Assembly: GCF_000485595.1 (NCBI RefSeq)
Contig: NW_014577659.1
Coordinates: 1-45,870 of the forward strand
DNA: 45,870 nucleotides
Direction of reading: 5' to 3'
Origin: Priapulus caudatus
Taxonomy: Eukaryota > Priapulida > Priapulimorpha > Priapulimorphida > Priapulidae
Numbering within the stretch: position 1 is the stretch's first letter; the number at the start of each line of letters is the position of its first letter. The notes under the pieces are model-generated. The model did not search any database, was not told the origin of the DNA, and saw nothing but the letters and a program-made list of their open reading frames with translations. Both the position numbers and the translations under genes were made by a program. Below are positions 11,812 through 26,800 of the stretch, piece after piece.

Positions 11812-14800
11812 CTGCAACGATACAAGCGGGGTGTGAAGAACAAACATGGCGACGATAGACTGCCGACATAGCTCCCTTACAATGGCACGTGCGTCAGCGT
11901 AGAGCGGAGTCGAGCGAACAAACATGGCGACGATAGACTTCCGACATAGCTTCCTTGCAATGGCTCGTGTGTCAGCGTAAAGAGCGCGGCTGCGAACAAA
12001 CATGGCGATGATAGACTGCCGACATAGCTTCCTTACACTGGCTCGCGCGTCAGTGTAAAGAGCGCGGTTGGTTATTTATGCATACTTTGTAAGCGATAGA
12101 CATATTTACGGGTTTCAGTGAAAGCAAACTTTCGCGTAAATTGCGATCCGTGATTTACGTGTTTCTAGACTCATCGACGCGTTTACGTGGTTTAATTTAA
12201 AAGTCAGCGTTCGGGTAGGGTGCAGTTTGATATTCATTTGCAAACATATTACAACAGAAACTGACAAAAATCGTCACCACTCATGATTTTCACTTATCAA
12301 TAGATGTTACCAGTATGAGTTTTAGATTTACAAGGAACGCATAACAGCTAATATTGTATCTAGTTATGCGATTACTAAACTAATACGCCAAAATGAACAG
12401 CAAGGTTTAACAGCATAAGCGGCTATAACGCGTGGTTCCATCCTACGGCATGATTCGTGCACTGTACAATTACTACAACCGAACCGGCCACGCATTTTCT
12501 GCACGCTAACTAACAAATATATTTTCAATATTTGGCGATAAAGCAAACAAATAAAGCGCGGTTTTCTCTGCGCCAAAAAAGCAACACGCAGTTTAGTTCA
12601 ACTATCAACCGAAGTACTGTGAAATCAACTCATTTTGCTCGCGTGCGATTTAAAGCGAAGTCATTCAGTAAAAAGCGTGAAAGTTTGCGTGCACTAAACA
12701 CGAGCTAACTAACTGTTTTTCTATGTACGCCGCATCACAAATAAGCGCACGTGGCAAATTTCACACAGGAACAACACAATATTATAGTCTTTAATTCAAC
12801 AACGGTTCGGGTCGGAGGCGAGAAAGGGAAGGGGGTAGGAGGAGAGTATATAGTCAGTGCACTGCTAACTTTTCACGACGTTGCTTCTTGGGCAAGTCCA
12901 AGAGTTTACACACGTTACGGTTACGTATGGGACATTCAGAAAGTTTAACCCTCTGAAAAGCAATTAAGATCATTGAAGTCATTGATTTCACTGTTTTTAA
13001 TCCAATGTTGGACTAAAGGACTCCAAGGAGTATACCCACAAGAATTTATATGTTATTTGTCTTTGGGATGATTATGTAATTAAGAAAAACATGGTGCGTT
13101 ACATATGGGACAGCAAGGGGACCTTCTCTTGGATTTGCCCTCTTCGTAAAACTGCTTCGATCTTCGTCAGACAAGCCTGCCGGACCTGAGCCGGTGATGC
13201 GGCACGAATGTCCTTCACAGAGGAGCCGGCAGGAAAACTATTCCTGAATCTACGCACGTAGACCCTACCAACCGCGCACTCACCGCGGTCCTTACACGTA
13301 AAAACTTTCCCTTGCTATAACCTTGGAGTAATCATTCTCACGAATTACTCCAATGATTACTCCAAGCTATAATCTACGGCAAATAACAGATAGTAGATCG
13401 CAGATCGGAGAAAGGTACGTGTTTCACACGCAACCTTCGCGATAACGCGCAAGATAGCTTTGCGGGGAGTATTTGAGCGTTGGTGTTTACCACGAAGCTG
13501 AGAGAGAAGCTTGCCAACTACGCGAATAAACCAGGCAGTTTCTAGCTCAATATTTGCTCGGCTCGCTCTCTTTGCTTTGCACCTACCAGGAAGTGTCATA
13601 ATAAGCTCCCGCGGAAATGCCAATTGCTTTATAGCTTGGTAGAGCTGTGCAGTGGACTAACACGTTTTACGGACAAGACAAGGAGATATAAATATGACTG
13701 AAACGTGGATATTACCAAATTATATTTGGTACTACTAAGTACTCGGTATACTAATAATACAACGTGTCAACACATAGTACAAGCACACAATCTCAAGACT
13801 ACATGCTTGTGTGGTTATATCTTTGATAGCATTAATATCATGTCACACATGAATGTAAACACATGACATGTTAGCAAGAGCTAATAATACCTAGTTAATA
13901 ATTGCCTAATTAATTAACCTAACCTAATTAATTAATAGCAAGAGCTAATAATTAGCTACGTAATGCGTGACCGTGACGACGATGTACACCCGATACACGG
14001 TCGTTGTGCTAAATAATGTCTACTGTGCGGGAGCAACGAATCCTTACTTGTACGAAGAATGTCTATGCAAATCGGCTCCGCAGAAGCCCAACAAAACGTC
14101 GATAACGATTCGATGTCGATTATTGATTCAGAAACGATTCGCTAGAAGCATGCACTTAATTCTCTCTCTTTTAGAACCGATTTCCAACGGACTGGCTCCG
14201 TGGAAAAGCCGCAGAAATGTAATTCACTATGTCTTCTTTTTTCCGTTCCAAGTGAGACCCACGTTGTCCAGAGTTTACTGTTGCATATCACTGGCGCGAG
14301 CCAAACTCGGTGAGATACCAGATAGATCACCACTCGCCGCTACTACATTTCCCGGCCGGGGCAATGCCACCAGACAAGGCCACTAGGCAGCATCAGGCTA
14401 GAGTTGTAACGCCCATGTATGAACAGAAATGCTGGATTGACCTTCCGAAGACAGATCACCTACACTAACCCATTCTGCTTGTTATTCGACGCCACAAAGG
14501 TTAGTGATAACTGATCATAACCTACTAATCCTTACTAAAGGCAGTCTCCATCACCCTTACCTAACTCGCTGAAGCTGTGCACAGCTATTTAACTTCTTGT
14601 GAGTTTTACCTTGGTCATATACCGTATTAGATCATAGACAGCTATCTCCAGTTAAACGGGCGATCAGTGAGCTAGAGAGGTTAAAACTAGGACAGTATAC
14701 GATATAACGCACGACTGGTACGTGATCATGAAGTAACAAACCAGATCTAACCGGATCAGGGTAAACACAGAAAATTCGATCGCGTCTGTTTCGTAAAATA

Positions 14801-17800
14801 CTATTATCTCTCTATGTAGACGCACGCACGCACCGACACACACGCACCGACACACACACACGCACCGATACACACACACGCACACGCACACGCACACGCA
14901 CACGCACACACACACACACACATCAACATACACACCAACACTCGTACACCTAATTACCACCACATACGCCGCATTGACGGTCATTATATTCTCTACTAAT
15001 TTTATTCGAATTATTGCTGATGTCAGTTCCACGCCTACATACAGCTCACATCACACTTGTCACACACTGCAATGCAGACATCTGTAACATACAGGGCGAG
15101 TATAGACCTTCGCTTGCATTGCTCGCTCACTGGCGGGGTGCAAACCTCGTTGGGTTCACCAATCGAGCGGCGAGAATTACGCAAGATGCACCGTCTTTAA
15201 TTCCGGTACAACAATTAAAAACGCAATCGCGCTCGCGACAGTTCAACTAACGAGCAGCAGTGTGCCCGTTAGTTGGCACGGAGCGGACGTGCCGAGCTGC
15301 CTCGAATCGCTGCCAACAACGAGTAAAAAACACCGCAGAGACACGTACCTAAGCGTCAAGATAACAGAGCGACAGATGCGTCACAATCTAATCTGGTTAC
15401 TTAATGAAAAGACAACCCAATTAATTTCACTCGTATTATCAGGGGGAGATAATGACAAATGTCATTCATGACAATATCTACCCATGATAATATCAGGAGT
15501 AAGATAATATAGAATCCTATATTATCTTACTCTTGATGATACATTACTGTGACTCCCAGCACGCACCCAGCAGTATGACTGCATCGTATGACTGCAAATT
15601 ATCACAATGATCACCATGACATGGCAACACTAAACAGTTCTTTCTCAGTGTTGTCACGTAGGCCTATAAAATGTAAAGCAAGCACGGGGTCACTGGTAGT
15701 GTTTGTTGACCGGGTTTAATTTCATTGCGTTCATTTACTTAAAGTGATTACGTCAGCATAAATAGCACTAGCAAATAATAAATTTATATGTTAATTGTAC
15801 AAAATAAAATCTATAAAACTACAATCAGTGTTTCTGTTCACTTTTCATGCTTAGATACCTTCTTTATACTCCCTAATTTGCCGTCCATTTGATGTAATCA
15901 AACGCTCGACACGAACACAACCACCATTATTCTATATGTAAATTCTATATAGCCCACACAAATTGAAACAGAAACTGTTTGTGCACCATACACAAATAAC
16001 AACTAGACAGAGGGCACTCACGGAGAGAGCATACCTCCGCCAGCAACATACGCCATACGACTCACGAACACACGAATAACCCACGATATACGCCAGCGTA
16101 CTAACATGTATACGCTCCCATGTAACATGTATGTACGTGTTACGAGCTGGCTCGCTGAGCTCGCTGGCTTGCTGAGCTCGCTGGCTTGCTGAGCTCGCTG
16201 GCTTGCTGAGCTCGCTGGCTTGCTGACTCGCTGGCTCGCTGGGTGATATCGATCGACCGCCAACGACATACGCCATACGACTCGACGTGCTAATATTGAT
16301 CGCGCGAACACACTAACACACGAGAGCAAAAACATAACTTCCTCCAACTCCGTTTGGCGGAGGTAACGACATACACCACATTAACAGAGATGCCATTAAA
16401 TAGTATCATGATAGGAACTCAAATCAGTATAGATTTTTTGAATTTTAACCAATGTAAAAACATTCTTATCAGGTGTCAGTTTGAGGATATATTTAATGAC
16501 GTTAGTACTAACTTTTGATGTGAAAAAATTACAAAAATTACGTTACAAATATAATTTTCAGGAAATTCGTGAGGTAGTCTAGTTAATGGCAGCAGGAAAA
16601 CTGTGTGTGTCAGTATGTTAGCACGGATGTGAGTGCATACGTATGTGAGTGTGCAAGCGTGCGTGCACGCGTGTGTGAGAGTGAGCTACCCCCAATATAA
16701 CATGTATGCCCGCACCTGAGAGCTCACCTGGGTTAGAAACATCATTAATAGTTACGACTAAGCCAAGTCTAAAATGTCACAACTAAATTGCACAACATGT
16801 CGCGTTGACGACACGAAGTTAGGACATTTCACATTCACGACATCACAACTACTCATGATGTCTCTCACGGTGGGCCTTTGTACGATGACAACACACGTGC
16901 AATGTGCTACCTGTAAGTTCTTGAGCAGGCCGAGAGCCTGCAGTAGTAGGAAGCAGACAGTCTTCTCGTACACGTGCGGATCCTTGCTGTGCCTGTCCCG
17001 GCTGTTGTCGGCAAACTTACACAGCGATTCTATCATCATCGGCGGCGTGACAGCAACCAGCACCTGTAGAGACAGACCCACACGAGGTCAGCGGGTGCGG
17101 ACCAAGGTCAGCTTGTATAGTTAGTCTATACGAGCGATTGATCAACAAGTAGAGTCACTTATGTATCAGCATGTATGGTCAGTATGTATGGTCAGCATGT
17201 ATGGTCAGTATGTATGGTCAGCATGTATGGTCAGTATGTATGGACAGCATGTATGGTCACTATGTATGGACAGTACGTATGGTCACTATGTATGGACAGT
17301 ATGAATGATCACTATGTATGGACAGTATGTATGATCACTATGTATGGACAGTATGTATGGTCACTATGTATGGTCACTATGTACGGACAGCATGTATGAT
17401 CACTATGTATGGACAGTACGTATGATCACTATGTATGGTAAACAAATATAGTTGGAAGTATTGTGATCATTTACGGTCAAGACGACAAAATATATGGTCA
17501 ACATCAATCTTCTCTCAGCATCACAAATCAAATCAAATCAAATCAAGAGCTCGTGGGTGCCCAATGGCGTATTAAGGAGAAAATCACGCCCCGGGCCAAG
17601 CATATCGCGTACCCTAGTTGTCTGGTCGTCTGGAACTTTGACCGATTGCTGAAGCAGCTTCGAGGGAACACTGTCCTCAAACTCTGCAAAGACGTACAAC
17701 CCACTCTCCTTCTTCTCCATCAGCGATGTCATCTGTGGCAGAAGCTGCAGCAAACGAAACAGAGATAGTGCGCTAAGAACAGTAACGATACAATTTAATG

Positions 17801-20800
17801 CAACAGTGAGAGAAATAAAGTTAGAGTAAATTAAAGCTTCCCGAAGGAACCAATTACCGCAAAACACAAAGAAATTGCACTGTGCTGCCATCTACCATGC
17901 ACTAACGAGTCTTTTGATATGCCACGGTATGTATTCTGTCCTAAACTTTTTCACTCACGTTAAGCAATCCGCAGCAGGGTTGTGCTTCCATGAAGTGCTA
18001 TAGCACACACTTTCCCAAGCCTTGCCATGCCTGACCTACCATACCCTATCATGCCCAGCCACTCCCCTCCCTGCCCTACACATGGCTTACCGTGAGCGTG
18101 TGCTCCTGTTGGAACGGGTTATTCTTTCAAGAGGCACCATGGAAAACATACTGCTCAAAGCCCTACCCTCCCAGTCTCTTTTTACCCCACCCGTCCTGCC
18201 CCTCCCCTCTCCGCCCCACCCCGGCCTGTTCTGCCCCTCACCTCTCTGCCCCACGCACAGCTTACCACGAGTGTGTACTCCTGGTCAGGGTTGTACTTCC
18301 ACGAGGCGCTGTAGAACACATACCGCTTCGTCGTGAGCAGCGGCGATTCTGACTTGAGCAGGAAATCCTTCCACTTCAGCTTGCTGCCGATAGCACCGAT
18401 GCCTGGCAGCGAAGAAAAAAAAACATATGAACATCACAGTGACTGCACATGGACACCAGCGCACCCATGCTGCTGATAGTGCCAATGCCTGGCAGCGAAG
18501 AAAAAACACATGAACATCGCTGTGGCACCTTCATACTGCCAATAGCACTGACGCCTAGCAGCAAAGAAACACATGAACATATTTAAACAAGAAATCATTA
18601 GACAATATAAAATTCAAGTTGATGTTATTTACATTATAGGTAACACAAATACAACTTATATAAGATTGCTATACAAAAATATATCATCAGAATTATGAGA
18701 AAAATCCCATGTCCTTAAAATACACACACGCACACACACGCTCAAGCACGCACACAAACATACACGTACGTACACGCTCACGCACGCACACAAACACACA
18801 TGCACGCACACAAACACACACGCACGTACACGCTCACGCACGTACACAAGCACACACACACACACGCACGTACACCCTCACGCATGCACACAAACACACA
18901 CATGCACCTGTCTTGGAGAGATCTTTGTGCTTCGATTTCTCTGAAGCCATGACAAGTGTCTCCAGATTCATCATCACCATCTTCGTGTAGTTGTTGCCCT
19001 GGGCGCTGGCCGTGTCCACATCCTCGTAAAAGCCGCTGCTGCCGCGCGACTGCCGCTTACGTCGCGGCGTCGGCACGGGCTGGCCACCTGCTGGACAGAG
19101 GGATTGACGGGTCACCACACACCGTTAACGTCGGCAGTCTAATATACGGGTGAAGGGGAGGTCTGCAACACCGTTACATACACACACACACACACACACA
19201 TGCCATCATACCGAGTCACAACGATAGTCAGAGCATGGCTACGAACAGATGCCAAATTTAACGTACTGTTATGGTGTCATGCAGCGTTGTATATGTCTGA
19301 AATGATAGTCATAGTACGATTGCGAACAGATACTAGCATTAACGTACTTTTGAGGTGTCATGCAGTGTTGTATATGTCAGAAATGATAGTCATAGTACGA
19401 TTGCGAACAGATACTAGCTTTAACATACTTTTGAGGTGTCGTGTAGTGTTGTATATGTCAGAAATGATAGTCATAGTACGATTGCGAACAGATACTAGCT
19501 TTAACAAACTTTTGAAGTGTCGTGTAGTGTTGTATATGTAAGAAATTCTAGTCAGAGTACGATTGAGAACAGACACCAGCTTTAACGTACTGTTGTGGTG
19601 TCATGCAGGGTTGTACATGTAATAAGTCACAGATAACACACACCGTTGTGGTCTTGGCTGGGAGATTCATCATCATCCGCGCAAGCAAGGGGGGCCGTAA
19701 AGTTCCAGGCCTCGGTCGGGGTGTCTTGGTTGATCAGCCTTTCCATGTCTCTGGTCATGTCAGAGATGTTGATCACTGTGGTGAGACAAAAACACGCTTG
19801 AAAAACACATGAATAAATGCATTTATAAATCACAAACACGTGCACGGATCAACAAAAAATAATTACGCTGTAAAACTGTAAGGAACATACAACCCTAACC
19901 CTAACACCAATAATAAGAATAAACCTGACACGAACGGTACCAACCCTCCACCTCCCAACACCTACCACACTAACCTTACAACTAATCCTAATACAATATT
20001 AACATTACCCCTAACACAAACAGTACCTCTACAACCAAAAACACCTAACACACTGACCTTGCCCCTAACCCTAACACCCAATACACTAACCTTACTCCTA
20101 ACCCTGACACCATCACTAACAATACACATAACACAAACAGTAACCCTACCCCTTAACACCTACCACACTAACCTTACCCCTTAACACCTACCACACTAAC
20201 CTTACCCCTTAACACTTACCACATTAACCTTGTCCCTAACCCTAACACCCACCACACTAACCTTGTCCCTAACCCTAACACCAACCACACTAATCTTACA
20301 CCTAACCCTGACACCAACACTAACAATACACCTACCACACTAACCTTACCCTTTAACACCTACCACACTAACCTTACCCCTTACCACCAATACTACCCTT
20401 ACCTCTAACCCTGACAGCAGTACGGGGACCGGGTACCTGTGACGTTGGACTCGGCGGTCCTGCGCGGACTGGAGTCGAGTGAGTTGGACTTGGAGTTCTC
20501 GCCGCTGCCGATCGGCACGAGGTACTCATCGTCGTGGCCGGACGAGCGAGCAGACGACGTGCTCACAGTGTCAGACACCGGGTCGTAGAGATTCGCTGAC
20601 CTTCCTGTTGTTGTCATCGTCCGCCGACAATCACCGCAAAGTTCGCAATCGTAAGAAAAAATCGAGTAATAATCACTAGTGTAAAATCGCGAGTATATAA
20701 AGAGTGAAATTGTGAGTAAATCGCAAGGGTAATCGTGAGTAAATCGCGAGGCTAGTCGTGGGTAAATCGCGAGTGCGTACTACACGCGGATCCACCAATA

Positions 20801-23800
20801 TATTATATCGGCCAAAGACCATTCTAAAGTTGTATTCGTATTTTGCCCAGACGCCACGATAGTGGTGAATTTAATACCCACAGACTATCATAATAACTTC
20901 ACATTTGTGTTTCTCCCAGAAAGCACAATAGCTGTGTAATGTAGCACGCAGTAGCAGCATGATAGGCGTAGTGATTAGATCTGTATTATTAAATAATGGC
21001 TGCAGCTTCTAAAATTTATAGGGAGCAGCAGTGGAGCAAGAAGCTGCAGCCGTTACCAGCTATTCGGCTTCGGTCAGGTTTACCAAACACAACTTATTAT
21101 TAATGATGGAATGAAATGAACGATTCGATGGAAACACGTCAATACGTGACCAAAGAATTCTTACGTCGACCGACATCGTCGTATTCGGTAGGTGGCGGTG
21201 GCGGGCTCTTTGCAGGGAAGCTTTCACTAAGCACACTGTCCGTGTCGGAGGTGTCCGTGTATGGATGTCTGCTAGGTTTAGTTGGGTTCACCACACTCAG
21301 TCTAGCCTCACCTGCAGCAATACAAGCACACTCGACTCACGCAAATCAATGAAACCAGAAGCAAACAGATTGCCACATGGCCTGTAGCATTTATGGTCAT
21401 CACGTGATGTTGATGGGTCATTACCGGTGTACGTACTAATTAATGACCAAGGAGGGAACATGCTGGCACTGTTTGTTACTCACGCTATGCAAATTTCCAT
21501 TAAGGTGTGAATTCAATGTGCTGACGTAACTATTATCGAATGCCAGAATGAATTATCTTAAAAACATGAAGTCATTAGTGACAACATAATTAGGGAATGT
21601 TGTTTGTCATTAACAATGCTGTACCAATATTCATGTATTCTGACTTGGACACAGGGCGCATTCCTCGCTTTGGCAGGTCTGGTTTCTGCCGCGGCAGCGG
21701 TGGTGGCAACGCAGGCTTGGACGCGCCATCCTATAATAGAGAAAGACAAAACTATACATGACCAGTGTGATACACACTTGCACTCCCACTCTTGCATTGG
21801 ACTCTTAGAAAATTAAACTATAAATTAACAAAAATAACTTGCATTCATCATGATCAAATACAAGCAATGCTTTTCATACAGGAAAAAATATTTGATGACT
21901 AATCAGTGATATTGTATTTATAATCTAAACTGATCAGACATGAAATACCCTATGTTTATGTACTATTAATAAAAAAAATAATTCTGAACAAATAGCAGTA
22001 AAAGTTTAAAGGCACCCTACCATTTAGTTCCCACATTCTTAACTGAACATTTCATCACTTTCCTGAATGAAAGTTGACAATAAGCCACGTAAAGCCAAGC
22101 GATCTGATTACACGATACTAACAAAACCTCACCGATTACAGCTCCATTCTAGTTATACATCCAAGGTAGCCAGTCGCGCAGTTTGCATGACCTTGGCAGA
22201 CAAACGAACGCGACCTCTCGTCCCGACCTTGCACTGACCTTGGTCAGCAACGTCTCGGCGCCATCGCGCATGCAGACGGAGGAGCGGTCCTCGCTCTGTG
22301 AGCGCAAGCGGTGAGGCTGCGGCGGGCGGGCTGGCTTCGTGCCGATGGTGACGCCCCCGCCGCCGCTAGAAAGACCCTTGTAGCCGGTCAGGGAGCTGCT
22401 GAATGTCTTAACGCGCTCGGGCGACGTTGCCATCAGCGTGCGCTGGATATCTGCCAACGACGAGGAGATAAACACAGTCACTCAGTTGCTACTATGTACT
22501 ACTTAATCACTATGTAGATTTATCTACCGTGGTGGTGGGGGGATGTCAGAAAATTTTAGTTGTAATATCAGTACGTGTAGTGGAATCCTGGACCGTCTCC
22601 ATGGGATACAGACCTAATAAAACCCGCGTGGCTTCAATAAACTTATCATTCGATGTCAGCTAGTGAGCTGTGAAGTTAGTGACAAACTATTTATGTATGT
22701 TCGTATATAGTAATCAATATTTGTATATAAAACGTAATTTTGCTCTTAGTTGCATTTTCCATGTGTTATAATAGTATTAATCAATATCGTAGCATAATGA
22801 TGTTTCTTTAAATTTCCTCTACAGCTGCTGTTATCAATCCAGAGTTTCATCGAGAAATAGTTGGCAACACCTAACAGAGTTGCTATCCATATTTATCTAT
22901 CTCAGTTAACTAAAGTTCAGAGCTGCATCATGAACTAGGTATCACCTCCCACCAGTAACTCATTGTATCCACGACTAATTGTCACCTTCCATCAGTCAGC
23001 CATTGCTCAGTGCCATGTCGACAACTAAATGTCACCTTCCATTAGCCAACTATTGTCCACAGTCGTATACACAACTAAATGTCACCTTCCATTGGTAGTA
23101 ATTATCCACAGCTGGGTCCACAACTAAAGGTCATCTCTTATCGGTCAGCAATTCTCCAGTCATGTCCACAAAAAATGTCACCTCTCAGTTATGGTGCCCA
23201 CCAACACAGCGTACGTCAAACACGTGGGTTTGGCGCTCGTCTCCTTTATCCTCCTGGCCATCTGGCCAGCCGCACAGCCACCCAGGCTCTCTACAGTGGC
23301 GCCACCTACCGTCCAGGCTCTCTACGGTGGCGCCCTCTAGTTCGGAGTTGTGCTGGATCATCTGCGGGCCGTCCTCGGTGTTTCGAATGACGACGATGTC
23401 CAGCTTGCGTCGATCGATCGACTTGTGCGCCGTGTCCCTGATGGCGTACGAGTCCTCCTGCGAGGCAATTAACGAGCGGTTAACGAGGACCACAGTAATT
23501 AGCAGCAAAATGATCATTGAAGATGACGACGAAGTAACGATGCGGTAAGCTATCACCACTGATAGAATAATTACTAATGATGATATTGAGTAACGATGAG
23601 GTCAGTTATCACCACTGTGGTAACAACCACTTATGAGGGTAGTGATTAGCAATAAAGATGGTAATTATCACTGACTGACTGAGGTAATAATTACTGATGA
23701 GGGCAATCACCGTTAAGATCGTAATTACCACTAGGGGTGATTATGGGAAAAAAGGCGTACGAAAACATATGACACGACACCGAGATTTGGCGATTTCATT

Positions 23801-26800
23801 ATTCAAACGTAATTTTGTGAGCAGTTAAACCATGCGCCATTTGTATTCGCCACTTAGTGTAGTAAAATCACCACCGTTATTTATTAATCGCATTTTGCAA
23901 AGGTGGCGAACGCTAGCAGTAGCCCCGTATATATATAGTATAAACAGGGTAGTACATAATCATAAGTGGGAAACCAATAACAACCTATTACCATACATTA
24001 CCTTGTTTCCAAACTTCATGAGCTTTCTCAATGAGAACTTCTTCTTCCTCAAGGTGTCCCCACCTCTCATCGCTTCATCCCCGCCAGCTACATCCCCGTG
24101 AGGTGACGGACTCGGTGGAGACTTCAACCTGCAACAAGCACGTATGTGTCAACCGACAGAAGTGTATGTGTCAATCGGTAGAGGTGTATGTGTCAATAGG
24201 TAGACGTGCATGTATCAATTGATAGAGGTGTATGTGTCAATCGGTAGAGGTGTATGTGTCAATCGACAAAGGTGTATGTGTCAATAAACAGAGGTGTATG
24301 TGTCAATCGACAGGTGCATGTGTCAATCGACAGGTGCATGTGTCAATCGACAGGCACATGTGTCAATCGACAGAGGTGTATGTATCAATCGACAGAGGTG
24401 TATGTGTCAATTGACAGAGGTGTATGTGTCAATTGACAGAGGTGTATGTCTCAGTCGATAGAGGTGTATGTGTCAATCGACAGAGGTGTATGTGTAAATC
24501 GATAGAGGTGTATGTGTCAATCGACAGAGGTGTATGTATCAATCGACAGAGGTGTATGTGTCAATTGACAAAGGTGTATGTCTCAGTCGATAGAGGTGTA
24601 TGTGTCAATCAACAGAGGTGTATGTGTCAACTGACAGAGGTGTATGTGTAAATCGACAGAGGTGTATGCGACAACCGATAGACGTGTATGTGTTAATTGT
24701 GTTAAGTGTATGGTTGACACAGATACAGCAGTTAATAGAGGTGGCACTTGACACAGGTGCGTATGTCAGTTGACACAGGTGCTCAGACATGCAAGTATGA
24801 TAACAATTCGTCTTCATCACAATTCACGTGTGCATTTACGACACGAAGTGGTTCGCCCGTCGGCAACGCTGGCAATCTGACCGCGCTTACACGAAGATGG
24901 AAATCTACGAGTCAACAGCGAAATCCATCCTTGCCCCAGTGAAGTCTGGCCGTGAAGCTTAATAATGCATATAAATATGTAAAATGATTTTATTATGCAA
25001 AAAATTAATACGTTAATGAAGCACTGTTTATTTTATTGCACTGACGGTGAGGAGCTCGCAAGCTCATGTTGACATATCTTTTACCAATGTACCGTCTTTA
25101 AATTAATAAATTAATAAATAATATAACATAATGCAGCACACGGCCTACCTGGAAAACTGCGACATTGAAGAAGACTTTGCCTTGGGCGTGGAAGTGGGGG
25201 TTCCGCTCAGACTGTCGCTGGAGGCGGAGGAAGAGGGCGGAGGAGGAGGCGACTGTGATTTGCCTGAAAAATATGTTCGCCGATTAGGACAGAAATAAAT
25301 GACAGCGTGGTAACCACGGAGATGACGTCACGCGCACGGAAACTAAACGAGAGGCAGCAGGAATCTCGTTGGTTAAGCCCCTCATACTACCCTCCGACTA
25401 GCAGCGAGAGTTTGGATAGTAATGCACTTGGTCACCTGAGATTAGCCAGTACCAACGAGAAGTACAGACCTCACATGTACAACAATTACGGAGCAGACGT
25501 CACACGAGAGAGCAGTAGGGCTTTTTGTAGACGAAATCCCTTCCGTAGTTAGCAGAACGCAGCATACAACACAAAAATAAAACAAACTCTATTAAGCACG
25601 AAGACCTGCCGGAAGGCTGCCACTGTTGCTTGATCACTACCTTTGTTGAGGTCGAGACTGTTGATCATGCTGGACTCCATCGAGCGAGAGTTCTCCGAAT
25701 GCCGGCCGGGCGCCCCTCTATTGAGATCAGGCAGCTTGCCCACCTCTATTGCTCCCGTCGATCGTCTGTACATCTTCTGCCTGCAGGTGAAACACATGCG
25801 CGACGTGTCAGCAGCCAGGGACAGCATGGCCAGACAGATAGACCACCAGCAGTTCCCTCCACCAACAATTCACCACGTCCATCTTTCGTGAACTTAAGTG
25901 ACCACTACCAAACCCTTCCACTAACGATTCCTTCTCCTAAAAGCCCTCATGGTGTAAGCACGACCCACGAACCATGACTGCCCCACCATGACCCATGACA
26001 GTGTAAGCCCCTCCCTCCATTCCACTCTACCATGATTCCTCCTGCTTCGATCCCTCACAGAGTAACCATTAATCACTCTCATGATTCCCCCACCACAATT
26101 CCTCATAGAATAACCACCAACATTCCCCACCCACACAATCCCTCGTAGAATATCCACCACCAACCCTCCACTCTAACAAACGTAATTAAGAACCATTTTT
26201 TATTGCACTAACGATGAGGAGCTTTCAAGCTCATGTTGATATATATTTTACCAATGTAACGTCTTTAAATAAATAAATAACGATATCCACCACTACCGCC
26301 ATTGCCCGCACGCACGCACGCACGCACCTGTCAAAATACTCCTTGTCTTTGACGGAGCTGGCCTCGCCGACCGCGGTGTCCGTCGCAAACCTGACCTTGG
26401 CAAGGTCAGGGCTGCGCTCGACTTCGCTGCTCGCGCTCGAGCGGCGGTCGAGCGAGTCACGCGATCCGCCATCTTTCTTCGGCGGCCCGTCGGGTAGCTT
26501 CGGCGGCGGCTCGGGCGACTTGCCGTCGTTCTTGCGCGGCACGCGTGGCGGCACCAGCTCGGGTTTTAGCCGCGCCGAGCTCGAGGCCGGCGCATCCTCG
26601 ATGGTCGAGGCGAGAAGCGGCGCGATGCTGTCGTAGAGATTCGGCTCCGCGTAGACGGGACTCGACGCCTTCTTGAAGTCGCCGCTAGGTGGCACTGCAG
26701 CCAGGGCCGCCGCCGCGACGCTGTGCATTAGCTTCTCGTCAACGGCGTCGTAGATATTCTGCGGAGAACGTAAGCGGGAATGTTCTTGTGTTACGAGGTA

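Larger units (their letters stand above)
12066..16910. other. Intron 20 of the pseudokinase gene
   Basis: The intron is 5.1 kb in all (11812-16910). It is mostly unremarkable AT-rich sequence with hairpins and microsatellites listed separately. No additional exon was recognised. The phase-0 ends of exons 20 and 21 fit a direct join. Confidence 0.65.

Noticed and set aside
13967-14386. 139-codon plus-strand frame
   Set aside because: It lies in a long intron with no recognisable motif, no biased codon use and no matching exons nearby.
17162-17440. Met/Tyr/Gly repeat protein
   Set aside because: Translation of a 13-bp intronic minisatellite; a 13-bp unit gives a 13-residue period in any open frame.
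19200-19541. 113-codon frame with 27-residue periodicity
   Set aside because: An 81-bp tandem repeat inside an intron of the opposite-strand gene; no start context, splice sites or homology.
24140-24720. CRISPR-like array of regularly spaced repeats
   Set aside because: The 22-bp units are contiguous with no unique spacers; it is an intronic minisatellite in animal DNA.
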